From: Candidatus Saccharimonadota bacterium
Lineage (GTDB): Bacteria > Patescibacteriota > Saccharimonadia > Saccharimonadales > Saccharimonadaceae
NCBI GenBank assembly: GCA_017510075.1
Contig: JAFWNY010000025.1
Span: forward strand, 1-37,424
Direction of reading: 5' to 3'
DNA length: 37,424 bases
The position numbers were made by a program, and so were the translations under genes. Shown here piece by piece: positions 1-10,100 of this stretch. The notes beneath the pieces were generated by a model. It made no database searches. It had not been told where the DNA came from and saw nothing but the letters and a program-made list of their open reading frames with translations. Position 1 is the stretch's first letter. Every line of letters begins with the position of its first letter.

Positions 1-296
1 ATATATTACCTTTAAAAACAATAAAAAATCAGATAAAGAAAAAATGACCGGAATTTGCGGTCGGTACAAGAACCTTAGGCTAGTCCGGTTATGGTGATAT
101 TCTTATTATAGCTTATTTCTTTCAAAAAAGCAAGACTTTTTTGAAATACTTTTCCACTTCGGTTTTAGTAAGCGGATTTTAATAGAAAACGGAATAAAAG
201 AAATAGGTTGGTTTAAAAATTCAAGATTCCGATTTTGAATTGGAATCTAAGTCCCATGCTTGCATTATTCAAAATTATTTGCTAGAATAACAAAAT
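1..296. other. AT-rich intergenic stretch with one small hairpin
   Basis: No open frame with coding character is seen here. GACCG (46-50) and CGGTC (58-62) form a 5-bp hairpin with a 7-nt loop, followed by a GC-richer stretch to about 100. This could be the end of a structured transcript from outside the window, but I cannot assign it to a known RNA. From about 100 to 250 the sequence is AT-rich without visible signals; the promoter at 260-288 belongs to the small ORF that follows. Confidence 0.4.
260..288 (+). promoter_or_regulatory. Promoter of the 28-residue ORF
   Basis: TTGCAT (260-265), a 17-nt spacer and TAGAAT (283-288) preceded by TGC give a -35 plus extended -10 promoter. The ATG follows 8 nt after the -10, so the mRNA would start at or within about 2 nt of the start codon. 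Confidence 0.5.
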
Positions 297-383
297 ATGC
301 GTATCAAACGTTCAAAAAATTCGGTCAAACACAAAAACATACAAATTCCACCAGCCGAATGGCAAAAGTTTATCGAGATCTAG
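297..383 (+). CDS. Small hypothetical basic protein (28 aa)
   Basis: A 28-codon ORF from ATG 297 to TAG 383, too short for normal gene callers. Its N-terminal half is rich in Lys and Arg (MRIKRSKNSVKHKN) and its C-terminus is more hydrophobic (WQKFIEI). I recognise no family. The case for it being real is the well-spaced promoter directly upstream: a 17-nt spacer and an extended -10 lying 8 nt before the ATG, the same leaderless arrangement used by established genes in this window. There is no Shine-Dalgarno sequence. It ends 6 nt before the stop of the convergent DsbA-like gene. It could instead be chance. Confidence 0.4.
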   Translation: MRIKRSKNSVKHKNIQIPPAEWQKFIEI

Positions 384-389
384 GCTTAA

Positions 390-1154
390 TTAATCTGCGG
401 TAGCAGTTTTAGCTTCTACGATTTCGAGCAATAACTTCACAAAATCATCCCCACCTCTTGCTGAATCCCAAGTGATTTCTTTTCCATCCACCGTCACACT
501 ACCAGCCTCACTCCAGTCGATCCACTGACCATCCACATAGAAAGCCGGCGTAGCCTGTATGTCTATTCTTTTCCCTATCCCCATATCAAAACCAATCTTT
601 TTCGACACTTCATCACTTGCAATGTCCTCGTTGAATTTTTCCATATCACCTTCGCCATCAGTCACTTCATCAAAATACTTATTAAACAGCGCTGTTCGTT
701 CTGACCCCGTCGCATATTCCCATTCCGCCTGCTCAGAAAAAAGCTTATCAGCATATTCTTTCCAGTATCCCTGCAATCCCGCAGCCTCCGCCGCCGAAGC
801 CGCCGCTGTACCATTCTGATGATATGACAACAAGTAACTTCTATACACTATCGCCAAATCCCCACCTGACTGCTCAATCGCCTTATTCACTTTCGGATTA
901 ATTGACGCGCACCCAGGACACTGATAATCTGCATACTCAAAAATCAATACCGGCGCCTTCGGATCACCTTTTACGTGATCACCAATATTACCATTATCTT
1001 TACTCGCCTCAATCACCGAATAAAAATCATAATCGTTAAAATTTGTTGCATTATTATTGCCATCGATAATTGCAAAAGTCGCCACTCCGAGCAGCGCCAC
1101 CACCGTCACTATTACAATTACACCAATAGCAGAAAAACCTCTCATCTTTTTCAT
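390..1154 (-). CDS. Membrane-anchored DsbA-family thiol-disulfide oxidoreductase
   Basis: Likely forms or isomerises disulfides in exported proteins on the outer face of the membrane. The 254-residue product starts with a short basic stretch and one hydrophobic segment (about residues 7-30), a signal anchor. A thioredoxin-like DsbA domain follows, with the active-site CPGC at residues 79-82 in the context YADYQCPGC and the cis-proline loop QATPAFYVDG near 200-209. This matches Gram-positive and actinobacterial anchored DsbA proteins in length and order. The start is supported by AGGAG 6 nt upstream of the ATG. It is divergent from the CBS gene and shares a palindromic promoter with it. The large Cys-containing secreted protein at 7182-10505 is a plausible client, though this is inference. 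Confidence 0.9.
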   Translation of the reverse strand: MKKMRGFSAIGVIVIVTVVALLGVATFAIIDGNNNATNFNDYDFYSVIEASKDNGNIGDHVKGDPKAPVLIFEYADYQCPGCASINPKVNKAIEQSGGDLAIVYRSYLLSYHQNGTAAASAAEAAGLQGYWKEYADKLFSEQAEWEYATGSERTALFNKYFDEVTDGEGDMEKFNEDIASDEVSKKIGFDMGIGKRIDIQATPAFYVDGQWIDWSEAGSVTVDGKEITWDSARGGDDFVKLLLEIVEAKTATAD

Positions 1155-1168
1155 AAAACTCCTTTAGT

Positions 1169-1186
1169 GATATAATATATTATATC
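1169..1186. promoter_or_regulatory. Bidirectional palindromic -10 region
   Basis: GATATAATATATTATATC is a perfect 18-bp palindrome holding TATAAT on the plus strand (1171-1176) and on the minus strand (1184-1179). On the plus strand it is an extended -10 (TGATATAAT) 10 nt before the CBS gene ATG. On the minus strand it lies 24 nt before the DsbA-like ATG and leaves room for an AGGAG ribosome site. The two genes are thus probably transcribed from overlapping -10 elements. Confidence 0.6.
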
Positions 1187-1762
1187 ATGTTCAACAAATT
1201 AATGCACAAAATCATCAAATGGCTCGATCCCAAGCTCGACAAATACCGCACCAAGAAAGCACCCGTTAAAGCTCCGCCCTACACTCCGCGCACCTTAGAA
1301 GAATTCATCGGCGTACTCCAACGCACCCCGCGCAGTATCTTGAACGACCAAGACCGCGCCCGCATCGCCGCCATCATGAGCTTCGAAGACCGTCGCGTCG
1401 CCGACCTCATGTCACCGCAATCCGACATGATTTTTGTCAAAAACACCGAAGTCCTCGGCCCCCTCACTCTCGACAAGCTCTACAAATCCGGCTTCACCCA
1501 CTTCCCTGTCGTCGACAGCAAAGGCAAAACTCTCGGCATCATCCATACCGAGGCCCTCAATGCTCTCGAAATCAAAAAAACCGACCGTGCCAGCAAATAC
1601 CTCGACCCCGCCGTCTATTATCTCCGCGCCGCCGATTCCCTCCGCACCGCCATCGAGGAAATCGAACGTACCGGCAGCAATTTCTTCCTCGTCCAAGACG
1701 CCAGCGACCACACCATCGGCTGTTTCACTATCAAATCCCTCCTAGACTATCTATTAAATTAG
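1187..1762 (+). CDS. CBS-pair domain protein, CorC/HlyC-like
   Basis: A 191-residue soluble protein with two CBS motifs in the C-terminal two thirds: about residues 70-128 (DRRVADLMSPQSDMIFVKNT, then the FPVVD...LGIIHTEAL pattern) and about 135-190 (SLRTAIEEIERTGSNFFLV...GCFTIKSLLDYLL). The first motif resembles the CBS pair of CorC/HlyC and CNNM-type transport proteins. The membrane DUF21 domain and the C-terminal CorC_HlyC domain are both missing, so this is a stand-alone adenosyl-ligand sensor module. The N-terminal 60 residues are basic and helical-looking. There is no ribosome site, and the -10 is 10 nt upstream. The partner that it regulates is not visible. Confidence 0.75.
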   Translation: MFNKLMHKIIKWLDPKLDKYRTKKAPVKAPPYTPRTLEEFIGVLQRTPRSILNDQDRARIAAIMSFEDRRVADLMSPQSDMIFVKNTEVLGPLTLDKLYKSGFTHFPVVDSKGKTLGIIHTEALNALEIKKTDRASKYLDPAVYYLRAADSLRTAIEEIERTGSNFFLVQDASDHTIGCFTIKSLLDYLLN

Positions 1763-1763
1763 T

Positions 1764-1771
1764 GATATAAT
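1764..1771 (+). promoter_or_regulatory. aspS extended -10 (leaderless)
   Basis: TGATATAAT (TATAAT at 1766-1771) ends 7 nt before the aspS ATG at 1779, with no room for a Shine-Dalgarno site. It sits right after the CBS gene stop codon. Confidence 0.55.
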
Positions 1772-1778
1772 TACAGAT

Positions 1779-3578
1779 ATGAGAACTCTAGCGAACAACT
1801 TACACAATTTCTTGAAAAAACAAGTAACCGTCGAAGGTTGGGTCAATTCGCGTCGCGATCATGGTGGCCTTATCTTTATTGACCTCCGTGACCATACCGG
1901 CATCATTCAACTCGTCATCACTCCAGAAACCAGCGAAGCCTTCAAATTAGCCGAGTCCATTCGCGACGAATACGTACTAAAAGCTACCGGCAAAATCCGC
2001 GAGCGTGCCCCCGAGCTAGTCAATCCCAACATCGCCACCGGCACCATTGAATTAGTCGTAGAAGACCTCATTTTGCTTAACAAATCCGAGCCTCTACCTG
2101 TCAATACCCACGACGACGGCTCCGAATCATCCGAAGAGCTTCGCCTCAAATACCGCTATCTTGATCTCCGTCGCCCCAGTATGCAAAAAATCCTCAAGCG
2201 TCGCTCAGAATTCTATCGTTTTATTCGTAATTACATGTACGATCACGATTTTACTGAAGTCACCACTCCGATTCTCGCCAACTCCAGCCCCGAAGGCGCC
2301 CGCGACTTTCTAGTACCATCCCGCCTTCATCCTGGTAAGTTTTATGCTCTCCCACAAGCCCCTCAACAATTCAAACAGCTTCTCATGGTGGGTGGCGTCA
2401 ACAAATATTTCCAAATCGCCCCATGTTTTCGCGACGAAGACCCCCGCGCCGATCGCCTCTACGGCGACTTCTACCAACTAGACTTTGAGATGTCCTTTAT
2501 TGAAGATGGCGAGATTGTCCGCCAAGAAATCCAGCCCCTATACGAGCAGCTCGCTACAGATTTTGCTGGCAAAAAGCTCGTCTGCCGCTCCACCACCGCC
2601 AAAAAATACGTCCCCAAAGGAGATACAGTGCCACGCATCCCATTCACCGTATCCATGGAGACCTACGGCGTCGACAAGCCAGATCTCCGCTACGACATGG
2701 AACTTATCGAACTTACCGACGTCTTCAAGAAGACCGATTTCAAAGTTTTCAAAGCCCCTTGTATCAAAGCCCTCTGCGTCAAAGGTGGCGCCAAGTTAAC
2801 TCGTCGCGAGATTGACGTTTTCACCGACAAAGCCAAGAAACTCGGCGCCGGCGGTCTTGCCTATATATTATATAGTGAAGGTGAAGCAAAATCCCCCATT
2901 CTCAAGTTCATGTCCGACGCCGAAGTCAAAAAAGTTCAAGAGCTCACCGGAGCCAAAGATGGCGACGCCGTATTCTTCGGCGCCGACGAGCGAGACAAAG
3001 TCAACAAAGTTCTCGGTCAACTCCGCATCGCCTTTGCAGATCATTTCAAGCTCAAAGACCCCAGCGAAGTTGCCCTATCCTGGATCGTCGATTTCCCATT
3101 TTACGAATGGGACGACAAAACAAACAAGCTCGATTTCGGCCACAACCCCTTCAGTATGCCAAAGGGCGGTCTAAAAGCCCTAGAAGATGCCAAGACCGAC
3201 GCCGACAAGCTTGCCATCGTCGCCGACCAATACGACATGGTCATGAACGGCTACGAAGTCGCCTCTGGTGCCGTCCGTAATTATAACCCCGAAATCATGT
3301 ACAAAGTCTTTAATATCCTCGGCTATAACAACGAATATGTCGAAGCTCGTTTCGGCGGCATGCTCTCTGCCTTCAAATATGGCGCACCACCACATGCTGG
3401 CGCCGCTCCGGGTCTCGACCGCATTTTCATGGTGCTAGAAGACACCGACAACATCCGCGACATCGTCGCCTTCCCCAAAAACGGCTCCGGCATTGACCTC
3501 ATGATGAATTCACCATCCGAAGTCGATCCTATACAGCTAGAAGAGTCCCATCTCGCCATCATCCCCGAAGACGATTAG
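1779..3578 (+). CDS. aspS: Aspartate--tRNA ligase, bacterial type, probably non-discriminating
   Basis: Charges tRNA-Asp, and perhaps tRNA-Asn, with aspartate in the cytoplasm. The 599 residues show the full bacterial order: N-terminal OB fold (VEGWVNSRRDHGGLIFIDLRD), class II motif 2 (FRDEDPRADR at about 217-226), the bacteria-specific GAD insertion (about 285-420) and motif 3 (GLDRIFMVL near 545). Length is close to the E. coli enzyme. His28 in RRDHGG sits where discriminating enzymes such as E. coli's carry Leu. In Pseudomonas this His marks AspRS that also misacylates tRNA-Asn, which then needs GatCAB. The start fits the N-terminal MRTL context and the -10 seven nt upstream. It has its own promoter rather than being in an operon. 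Confidence 0.96.
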   Translation: MRTLANNLHNFLKKQVTVEGWVNSRRDHGGLIFIDLRDHTGIIQLVITPETSEAFKLAESIRDEYVLKATGKIRERAPELVNPNIATGTIELVVEDLILLNKSEPLPVNTHDDGSESSEELRLKYRYLDLRRPSMQKILKRRSEFYRFIRNYMYDHDFTEVTTPILANSSPEGARDFLVPSRLHPGKFYALPQAPQQFKQLLMVGGVNKYFQIAPCFRDEDPRADRLYGDFYQLDFEMSFIEDGEIVRQEIQPLYEQLATDFAGKKLVCRSTTAKKYVPKGDTVPRIPFTVSMETYGVDKPDLRYDMELIELTDVFKKTDFKVFKAPCIKALCVKGGAKLTRREIDVFTDKAKKLGAGGLAYILYSEGEAKSPILKFMSDAEVKKVQELTGAKDGDAVFFGADERDKVNKVLGQLRIAFADHFKLKDPSEVALSWIVDFPFYEWDDKTNKLDFGHNPFSMPKGGLKALEDAKTDADKLAIVADQYDMVMNGYEVASGAVRNYNPEIMYKVFNILGYNNEYVEARFGGMLSAFKYGAPPHAGAAPGLDRIFMVLEDTDNIRDIVAFPKNGSGIDLMMNSPSEVDPIQLEESHLAIIPEDD

Positions 3579-3623
3579 TCCCACGCTATAACATTACCAT
3601 TTTACTTTTATCTTGTCAAGGTG

Positions 3624-3629
3624 TATAAT
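3624..3629 (+). promoter_or_regulatory. -10 of the MMPL operon
   Basis: TATAAT preceded by GTG, 28 nt upstream of the MMPL ATG; no convincing -35 at 17 nt (TTGTCA at 3613-3618 is too close). Confidence 0.4.
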
Positions 3630-3657
3630 ACATACAATAAACATTGGCAAGTAATTC

Positions 3658-5736
3658 ATGAGTAAGTTCATCGTCAAACATCACAAATTCATTTTAATTC
3701 TAGCAATTATTTTGATTATCCCGGCCCTGATCGGCATGTTAAGTACACGCGTCAATTATGACATGTTGACTTACCTCCCAGACAGCATGGAGACAGTCCA
3801 AGGCCAAAATGAGCTCATCGAGAGCTTCGGCAAAGGAGGTTTCTCCATGATTATTACCGAAGGGCTCACCGATCAAGAAGAATCCGCTCTCGAATCCTCC
3901 CTCCGAGATGTCGATCACGTCAGTACAGTTCTCGGACTGGGCGCGTTAAATAAAGCCAATCTTCCCACCGAACTATTACCCGACACACTGTACGACACGT
4001 TCAAACACGACGACGAATCTCTCATTGCAGTATTTTTTGACACATCCACTTCTGCTGATGAGACGCTCGACGCCGTTGGTGAAATCCGCCAGGTTCTCAA
4101 TGGCCGCGCCTACGTATCTGGCATGTCGGCTTTTGCCGCCGACCTCCGCAATCTCGCCGAAGAGCAAGAAATCATCTACGTCATCATCGCAGTAGTTCTT
4201 GCTCTTATCATTATGCTTGTTTTTCTTGATAACTGGCTTGCTCCTTTTCTTTTCCTCGCCAGTATTGGCATCATGATTCTTATTAATCTAGGTACCAATT
4301 TTGTTTTTGGTGAAATATCCTATATCACCAAAGCCCTCTCTGCCATTCTTCAACTCGCCGTCACTATGGATTACTCCATTTTCCTCTGGCATTCATACCG
4401 TGAACGTCTCTCCATTTCCCATGATCCATCTAAATCAATGGAGCAAGCCATCAAAGACACTTTAAGTTCTGTAATCGGCAGTTCCGCCACTACCATTGCC
4501 GGCTTTCTCGCTCTCTGTTTTATGACTTTCGCTCTCGGTCTCGATCTTGGCCTCGTCATGGCTAAAGGCGTCTTGCTCGGGGTCATCGGTTCCATCACCA
4601 TCCTCCCTGCCTTCATTCTCGCCTGTCACAAATTCATCACCAAGCTCGACCATCGCGCACTCATGCCGAGTTTCCACAAAATTAGCGATGCAATCGTCAA
4701 ATTCTTCCCCGCCCTCCTCATCATCTTCGTCGCCATCATCCCCCCAGCCTTCATCGGTTATCAAAAAACCAACGAGAACGTCTACTACGAAATCAGCCAA
4801 AGCCTCCCAGACGACATGGAGTTTGCCATCGGCGGTCGCAAATTACGCGAAGATTTCGGCCTTGCCAACGTTCACATGATTCTTAGTGACTCCAGCCTCC
4901 CGGCCGCCGACATTCGTGCCATGACAAACGCACTTCAAAACGTCTCTGGCGTCAAATCCGTTCTTAATCTTGAGAGCCTCACACCAAACGACACACCTCT
5001 CGAAATCCTCCCTGAGTCCCTCACCAGCAACCTCAAAAACGACAAATGGGAACTTACCCTCATCATTTCCGAATACAAAACCGCCTCCGATGAAATAGCC
5101 ATCCAAATCGACGAAATCAACCAAATCATCAAATCATACGACTCCACTTCTCTACTAGTCGGAGAATCCTCCTCTACTCAAGATATGATTAATCTCACAG
5201 CCGTAGATTTTCAGATCGTCAATTCTATCTCTATCGTTGCCATCTTCATCATTATTGCCATAGTTACTAGCAGCTTCTCACTACCTTTTATTCTCATAGC
5301 CGTCATTGAATCAGCCATCTTCATTAATCTCGGCCTACCATATTTCACTGGTGACCAACTTTCATTTATTACGCCAATCTGCATCAGCACCATCCAGCTC
5401 GGGGCAACTGTCGACTACGCCATCCTCCTCACTACACGTTACAAACGCGAGCGTCTCTCGGGCAAAGACAAAAAAACTTCGGCCACCATCGCCATCCGCA
5501 CCTCCGCCCCCTCTATCATTGTTTCAGGCCTCGGCCTCTTTGTCGCAACTTTTGGCGTCGCCATCTTCTCTACCATTGATATGATAAGCTCAATGTGCAT
5601 GCTTATGGCTCGCGGCGCCATCATTAGTATGCTTGCCGTCATTTTTGCCCTGCCATCGCTTCTCATCTTCGCCGATCCTCTCATTATTCGCACCACTAAA
5701 AATATGAAAAAACTCACCAAGAAAGGAACCAAATGA
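3658..5736 (+). CDS. MMPL/RND-family membrane transporter
   Basis: A 692-residue polytopic protein of the MMPL branch of the RND superfamily, expected to export lipids or other hydrophobic compounds using the proton gradient. It is an internal duplication. Each half has one leading membrane segment, an extracellular domain and a bundle of helices. The diagnostic motif occurs in both halves: MDYSIFLWHSYRER near residue 237 and VDYAILLTTRYKRER near 585. It ends with a basic tail (MKKLTKKGTK). Its stop overlaps the next gene's start by 4 nt (ATGA), so the two are translationally coupled. In Gram-positive bacteria MMPL proteins also pair with Gly/Leu/Ser-repeat YhgE-like proteins. Substrate unknown. 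Confidence 0.88.
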   Translation: MSKFIVKHHKFILILAIILIIPALIGMLSTRVNYDMLTYLPDSMETVQGQNELIESFGKGGFSMIITEGLTDQEESALESSLRDVDHVSTVLGLGALNKANLPTELLPDTLYDTFKHDDESLIAVFFDTSTSADETLDAVGEIRQVLNGRAYVSGMSAFAADLRNLAEEQEIIYVIIAVVLALIIMLVFLDNWLAPFLFLASIGIMILINLGTNFVFGEISYITKALSAILQLAVTMDYSIFLWHSYRERLSISHDPSKSMEQAIKDTLSSVIGSSATTIAGFLALCFMTFALGLDLGLVMAKGVLLGVIGSITILPAFILACHKFITKLDHRALMPSFHKISDAIVKFFPALLIIFVAIIPPAFIGYQKTNENVYYEISQSLPDDMEFAIGGRKLREDFGLANVHMILSDSSLPAADIRAMTNALQNVSGVKSVLNLESLTPNDTPLEILPESLTSNLKNDKWELTLIISEYKTASDEIAIQIDEINQIIKSYDSTSLLVGESSSTQDMINLTAVDFQIVNSISIVAIFIIIAIVTSSFSLPFILIAVIESAIFINLGLPYFTGDQLSFITPICISTIQLGATVDYAILLTTRYKRERLSGKDKKTSATIAIRTSAPSIIVSGLGLFVATFGVAIFSTIDMISSMCMLMARGAIISMLAVIFALPSLLIFADPLIIRTTKNMKKLTKKGTK

Positions 5737-7181
5737 AAAAATCAATTATCTATTCATCCATTGCAAGCTTTTTAATTCTTATTAGTAGCTTGATCTTCGT
5801 AGCAAATCACGAGACCAATGCTACTAATACCGATTATTCCAACAATCTCCTAGCCGTCACCGATTCATCACCGGCCATTTCTGCCAATAATCTCTTGTCT
5901 CAAGATGAAGCCATTTATCTCATTACCGACACCACTGGCGATGTTAATAAATCCTTTATTGGCAGCACCATAAATACCAGCACCGAGCCATTCCCTCTCA
6001 CCCTTAATATTAGCTACACTCTAGATGGGGCCCCAATCTCAGCCACCGACATCATCGGCAAATCTGGCCATGTCGAGATCACTTATGATTTCACCTCCAC
6101 CAAGTATTACCAATCCAAGCAAATCCCATTCCTTACCGTCACCGGCATTACTATTAATAGTACCAATTTCAACAATCTCTCTATTGACAATGGCAAAATT
6201 ATCTCCGCAGGCGACACCGCTACCATCATCGGTTATACCTTCCCAGGCCTCTCCTATGATTTAGGTACCGATTTAGCCCCAAGCAGCTTTACCATCTCAG
6301 CCGACACTACCAATTTCGCACTAGATACCTCCTATTCGCTTGCCGCCAATAGTATCATCGCCGATCTAGACACCACTCGGCTCAACTCCATTGACAGTAT
6401 TATTAATTCTATCAATGATCTCTCCGCAGGTCTTAGCCAAATCATCGCCGGCTCGTCAGAACTAAATAACGGCATGAATTCCCTCCTCTCAGGCATCAAT
6501 ACGCTACAATCAGGCGCCGCCGAATTAAATACCGGCGCCGCCACTCTTGCCGCCGGCGCTACCGAGCTCTCAACTGGCCTCAGTACGCTATCAAGCAGCA
6601 GCTCAGAATTAAATACTGGCGCCCTAGCAATTTTCAATGGTTTAATTGATAATGTTAATTCTACTATCAACGCAAATCAAACATTACTTTATTTGATCGA
6701 TACCTACAGCATCCCATTCCCACTAACCACAGACAACTACGACGAATCTCTAGCCGCGCTCATCGCCATTACACAATCCGAAGATCTCCAATCAGCCAAA
6801 GACTCCCTTACTAACTACAATACATTCTACGCCGGCCTTACTCAATACACTACCGGTATAGATACCGCCGCTACTGCCTCCACCAAGCTAGCAGCAGGTG
6901 CAAACTCTCTTGCCGCCGGCACTACCGAGCTCAAAACCGGCATCGACCAGCTCCAAGCCGGCGCCTCAGAGCTCTCCAATGGCTCCGCAGCATTACATAG
7001 CGGCCTACTCACCTTCAAGACACAAGGCATCGATCGACTAGTCAATTTTGCTAATAATGACCTTGATAGTTTCGTTCGCAACATCCGCAGCACCGTCCTT
7101 GCCGCCAAGAGTTACCACTCCTACAACAACCCCTCTGCCACCTCTGTCAAATTCATCTTCAAAACCCCCAGCGTCAAGTAA
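5733..7181 (+). CDS. YhgE/Pip-like exported repeat protein, partner of the MMPL transporter
   Basis: 482 residues. An N-terminal hydrophobic segment (about residues 5-25) anchors or exports it. A beta-rich region follows (to about 210). Two blocks of short repeats of the type SSELNNGMNSLLSGINTLQ and GATELSTGLSTL come next, at about 235-300 and 385-430. These x-x-L-x-x-G repeats are typical of the YhgE/Pip phage-infection-protein family and of EsaA-like periplasmic coiled coils. The C-terminal multi-pass region of full YhgE/Pip proteins is missing, and the MMPL partner upstream may supply the membrane part. It starts inside the MMPL stop codon (ATGA overlap). Its stop abuts, with no spacer, the stop of the convergent surface-protein gene. 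Confidence 0.65.
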   Translation: MKKSIIYSSIASFLILISSLIFVANHETNATNTDYSNNLLAVTDSSPAISANNLLSQDEAIYLITDTTGDVNKSFIGSTINTSTEPFPLTLNISYTLDGAPISATDIIGKSGHVEITYDFTSTKYYQSKQIPFLTVTGITINSTNFNNLSIDNGKIISAGDTATIIGYTFPGLSYDLGTDLAPSSFTISADTTNFALDTSYSLAANSIIADLDTTRLNSIDSIINSINDLSAGLSQIIAGSSELNNGMNSLLSGINTLQSGAAELNTGAATLAAGATELSTGLSTLSSSSSELNTGALAIFNGLIDNVNSTINANQTLLYLIDTYSIPFPLTTDNYDESLAALIAITQSEDLQSAKDSLTNYNTFYAGLTQYTTGIDTAATASTKLAAGANSLAAGTTELKTGIDQLQAGASELSNGSAALHSGLLTFKTQGIDRLVNFANNDLDSFVRNIRSTVLAAKSYHSYNNPSATSVKFIFKTPSVK

Positions 7182-10100
7182 CTAATACCTCGGAGCTAGT
7201 TCAGTCTGATAGGTTATATCCAACTTGCCAGACGCACTTGCATCCGCTCTCGGTGCGCCCCAAAGATACAGCGACGTATCATAATCAATGATCTCCGCCG
7301 GCACCACCGAGTATATGCCAGGTCCAGCTCCAAAGGTACGATTCGGCAACATTTTGTCAGTAATCACCGTACCAAATATTTTCAATCTGTTCGAATTATT
7401 AGCGCTATTATAGTTACCGTCAGGAGTAGGACAAGTATCCACAGAATCCTTAGCGATTAATACAGCATCAATATGAGTAACATTACAAGCTATTTTTATG
7501 TTCTCGGCATAAATAATCACTTTAGGAATCTCAACAACATTCTGATACCCTTCACTGGGAGATTCGTATTTAATATCCCCATTAATAGTAAAGTCTCCTT
7601 CACTTATGTATACTTCTGTTGATGATCTTGAAACCGTAATGTTACCAATTGCACTAACATTATTATACAAATTATAATTATTTGATTCTCCTGTAAATCG
7701 TGATATCAGCGCAGATTTATCGCTCGGAATAACCTTGTCACTCGTTGACCCACTCAAACTATCATGTCCACATGTAAAAGCCGATCCGTCATAATTAGAT
7801 ATCGTTAAAGGTGTACGAAGACACTCGTCTTCACCACTTCCTTCCCAACTACCACCCAACCCATTCTTCGAGCGACCGCCAAAAAGTTCCGCATTCGAAG
7901 TATAATCGCCCATTGCGGCACCGGAGGCCATTCCATTCACATAGCCAAGATGTACAATAGACTGCTCCACCCAAGACCCAAAGACTGTTCTATTACTATA
8001 ATTCCTAGAATCACCATAACCATAACCATAACCATACACTCCTGCCACAATATTCTTACCCGCCGTAGATGTCTCGACATTCCCAGAAGTATACATACTA
8101 TTTCCCCAAACCTGCATGCTTGGCTTCTTCGCGATTTGTACACAATCCGGAACAGAAAAACGCCAACTATCGCTGCCAGCATTGCCATCGGCCGCATCCA
8201 CCCTCGTAAATGAACCACTATTCGCCGGGTACACAGCCGCAGCGACACAATACCACTTGCCAGCAGAATTATCAAACACATTATACCCTTCCGCAATACT
8301 AACCGTGTCCACCGATCCTCCAAGATCCTCTGAGGGGTTAAATGTCTCATGATAATCATCTAATTCCTTACACTCTTCTTTACTATTTACAGCATCGCAC
8401 AACTTAGTATCATTTCCTTTCACTATCTCACTTATAGAAGAGCTGTTCCCCGACTGATCACTGTTGGCTACATAAGCAATTATCTTCAATTCACCACCAT
8501 CGACCTTAGTCGAATAGTCACCCTCAGTAATTTCATTATATCTCGGATATACATAAACAGTAGGATCCAATAAGTCAATAATCTCACCCGCACTCGCAAC
8601 ACCATTATTTTTGCTACGGTCAATGCTGATAGTAACCTGATTCTCATAATTGTATGGTACTTTCACCATAGCGGCATCCATGTAATCTTCTTTTGTACTT
8701 GAATAGCTATATGTATAATAGGGCTCCGAACCATGACTTGCCGAACAAGTACTACAACTTTCATTTCCCTCATCATCGGTAGTACAATTACACTCCCAAG
8801 ACCATGAATAGTAAGCTCCTTCGCTCATCGAAACAGACACACGAGTAGGTCCCCCAGACGTAATTGTCTCCTTCAATGATTTACCGGCTCTACTTTTTTC
8901 ACCAGAAGGTACATTATATGATTCTACTTCAGGCGATATCTTCCAAGATTCAATATCGCTATCACCGGGATCAAATCTCTTCGTAATCCCATGCCCGTTA
9001 CTAGGCACAATATTTTCACTATTGACGGTAAATGTATTTTGCCAATTGCTGCCCAATTCGCTAGCAAAACTCTGGTTCTTGTTATCATACACTGCTCCAT
9101 CGCTGTGACTATGGCTATGATGGCCCCCAATTTTTTTCGTGACATCAGTATTAGCAGCTTTTTGCACGCCAGGATAATAACAGTGTATCCAATCTATTGT
9201 ATCTCCTGGTTTAGCATAAACTTCATTGCCGGTCTGATAAAAGGAAGTATCCCCATTTTTTGCATTGCTAAGCACCCACTCCGAATACTTAGGCAAGCTT
9301 GTTCTTACTGCCGAAATAACCGAAGTTTGACCAGATCTCTCATTAGAGTTCGCATACGACAATGGTTCCCATTTCTTACACACTGACTGCGGGTCATCGT
9401 CAGGATTATCAGGATCATCGGGGTTATCAGGATTAGTCGGATCATTATCTACATTTATTTCAACACAAACATGAGTATACTGAACGTTTTTAATATACAA
9501 ATCCTCACAGAATTGATACCTCCCAGCTTTATTGAATGTTACAGAAGGATATTCATCCCTAGTCAAATATCCACTTTTAACGGCCACATATTTATCGCCA
9601 TCCATGTTCGTGACATTAGCCCAGCCTTTATATTCTCCGGTAGTTTCATCCTTTATCGTATAATAATTGCCATTGCCAATATACGCTCCCAAACTGGATA
9701 TCGTGGTCTCTCCACTCTCTATCATCGTCGTTCTCTTTATCTGCCACTCAACATTCTGAGTACTTTGAGAAGCATATACATTATGACTAAAAGCAAACCT
9801 CACAGTTTCTCCGGCCTTTATTGACACCGACAAATCATCAATACCATGCGGTGCACCATCCTCTGTTACAACATTAGTCGAGTCCCAATCACTCCCAAGG
9901 GATGCATTTGAAGTGCCATACAGTACAAGCGCGGGGTCATCGGCGCAAAACCATGCCAATGTACTATATTCGTTCCATCCTCTCAGGAAAATATTTGGAT
10001 AGGTCTTCCGAGCGGCCTCATAATGCCCCTTAACTTCATCCCAAGAAGCCCATGTATCTATATATCTCATTCCACCGCCAGGAAATTTTTCAGACCTCAA

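Noticed and set aside
76-92. AGGCTAGTCCGGTTAT resembles a short stretch of a Cas9 tracrRNA
   Set aside because: No CRISPR repeats, no cas genes and no anti-repeat pairing are present; the match is too short.
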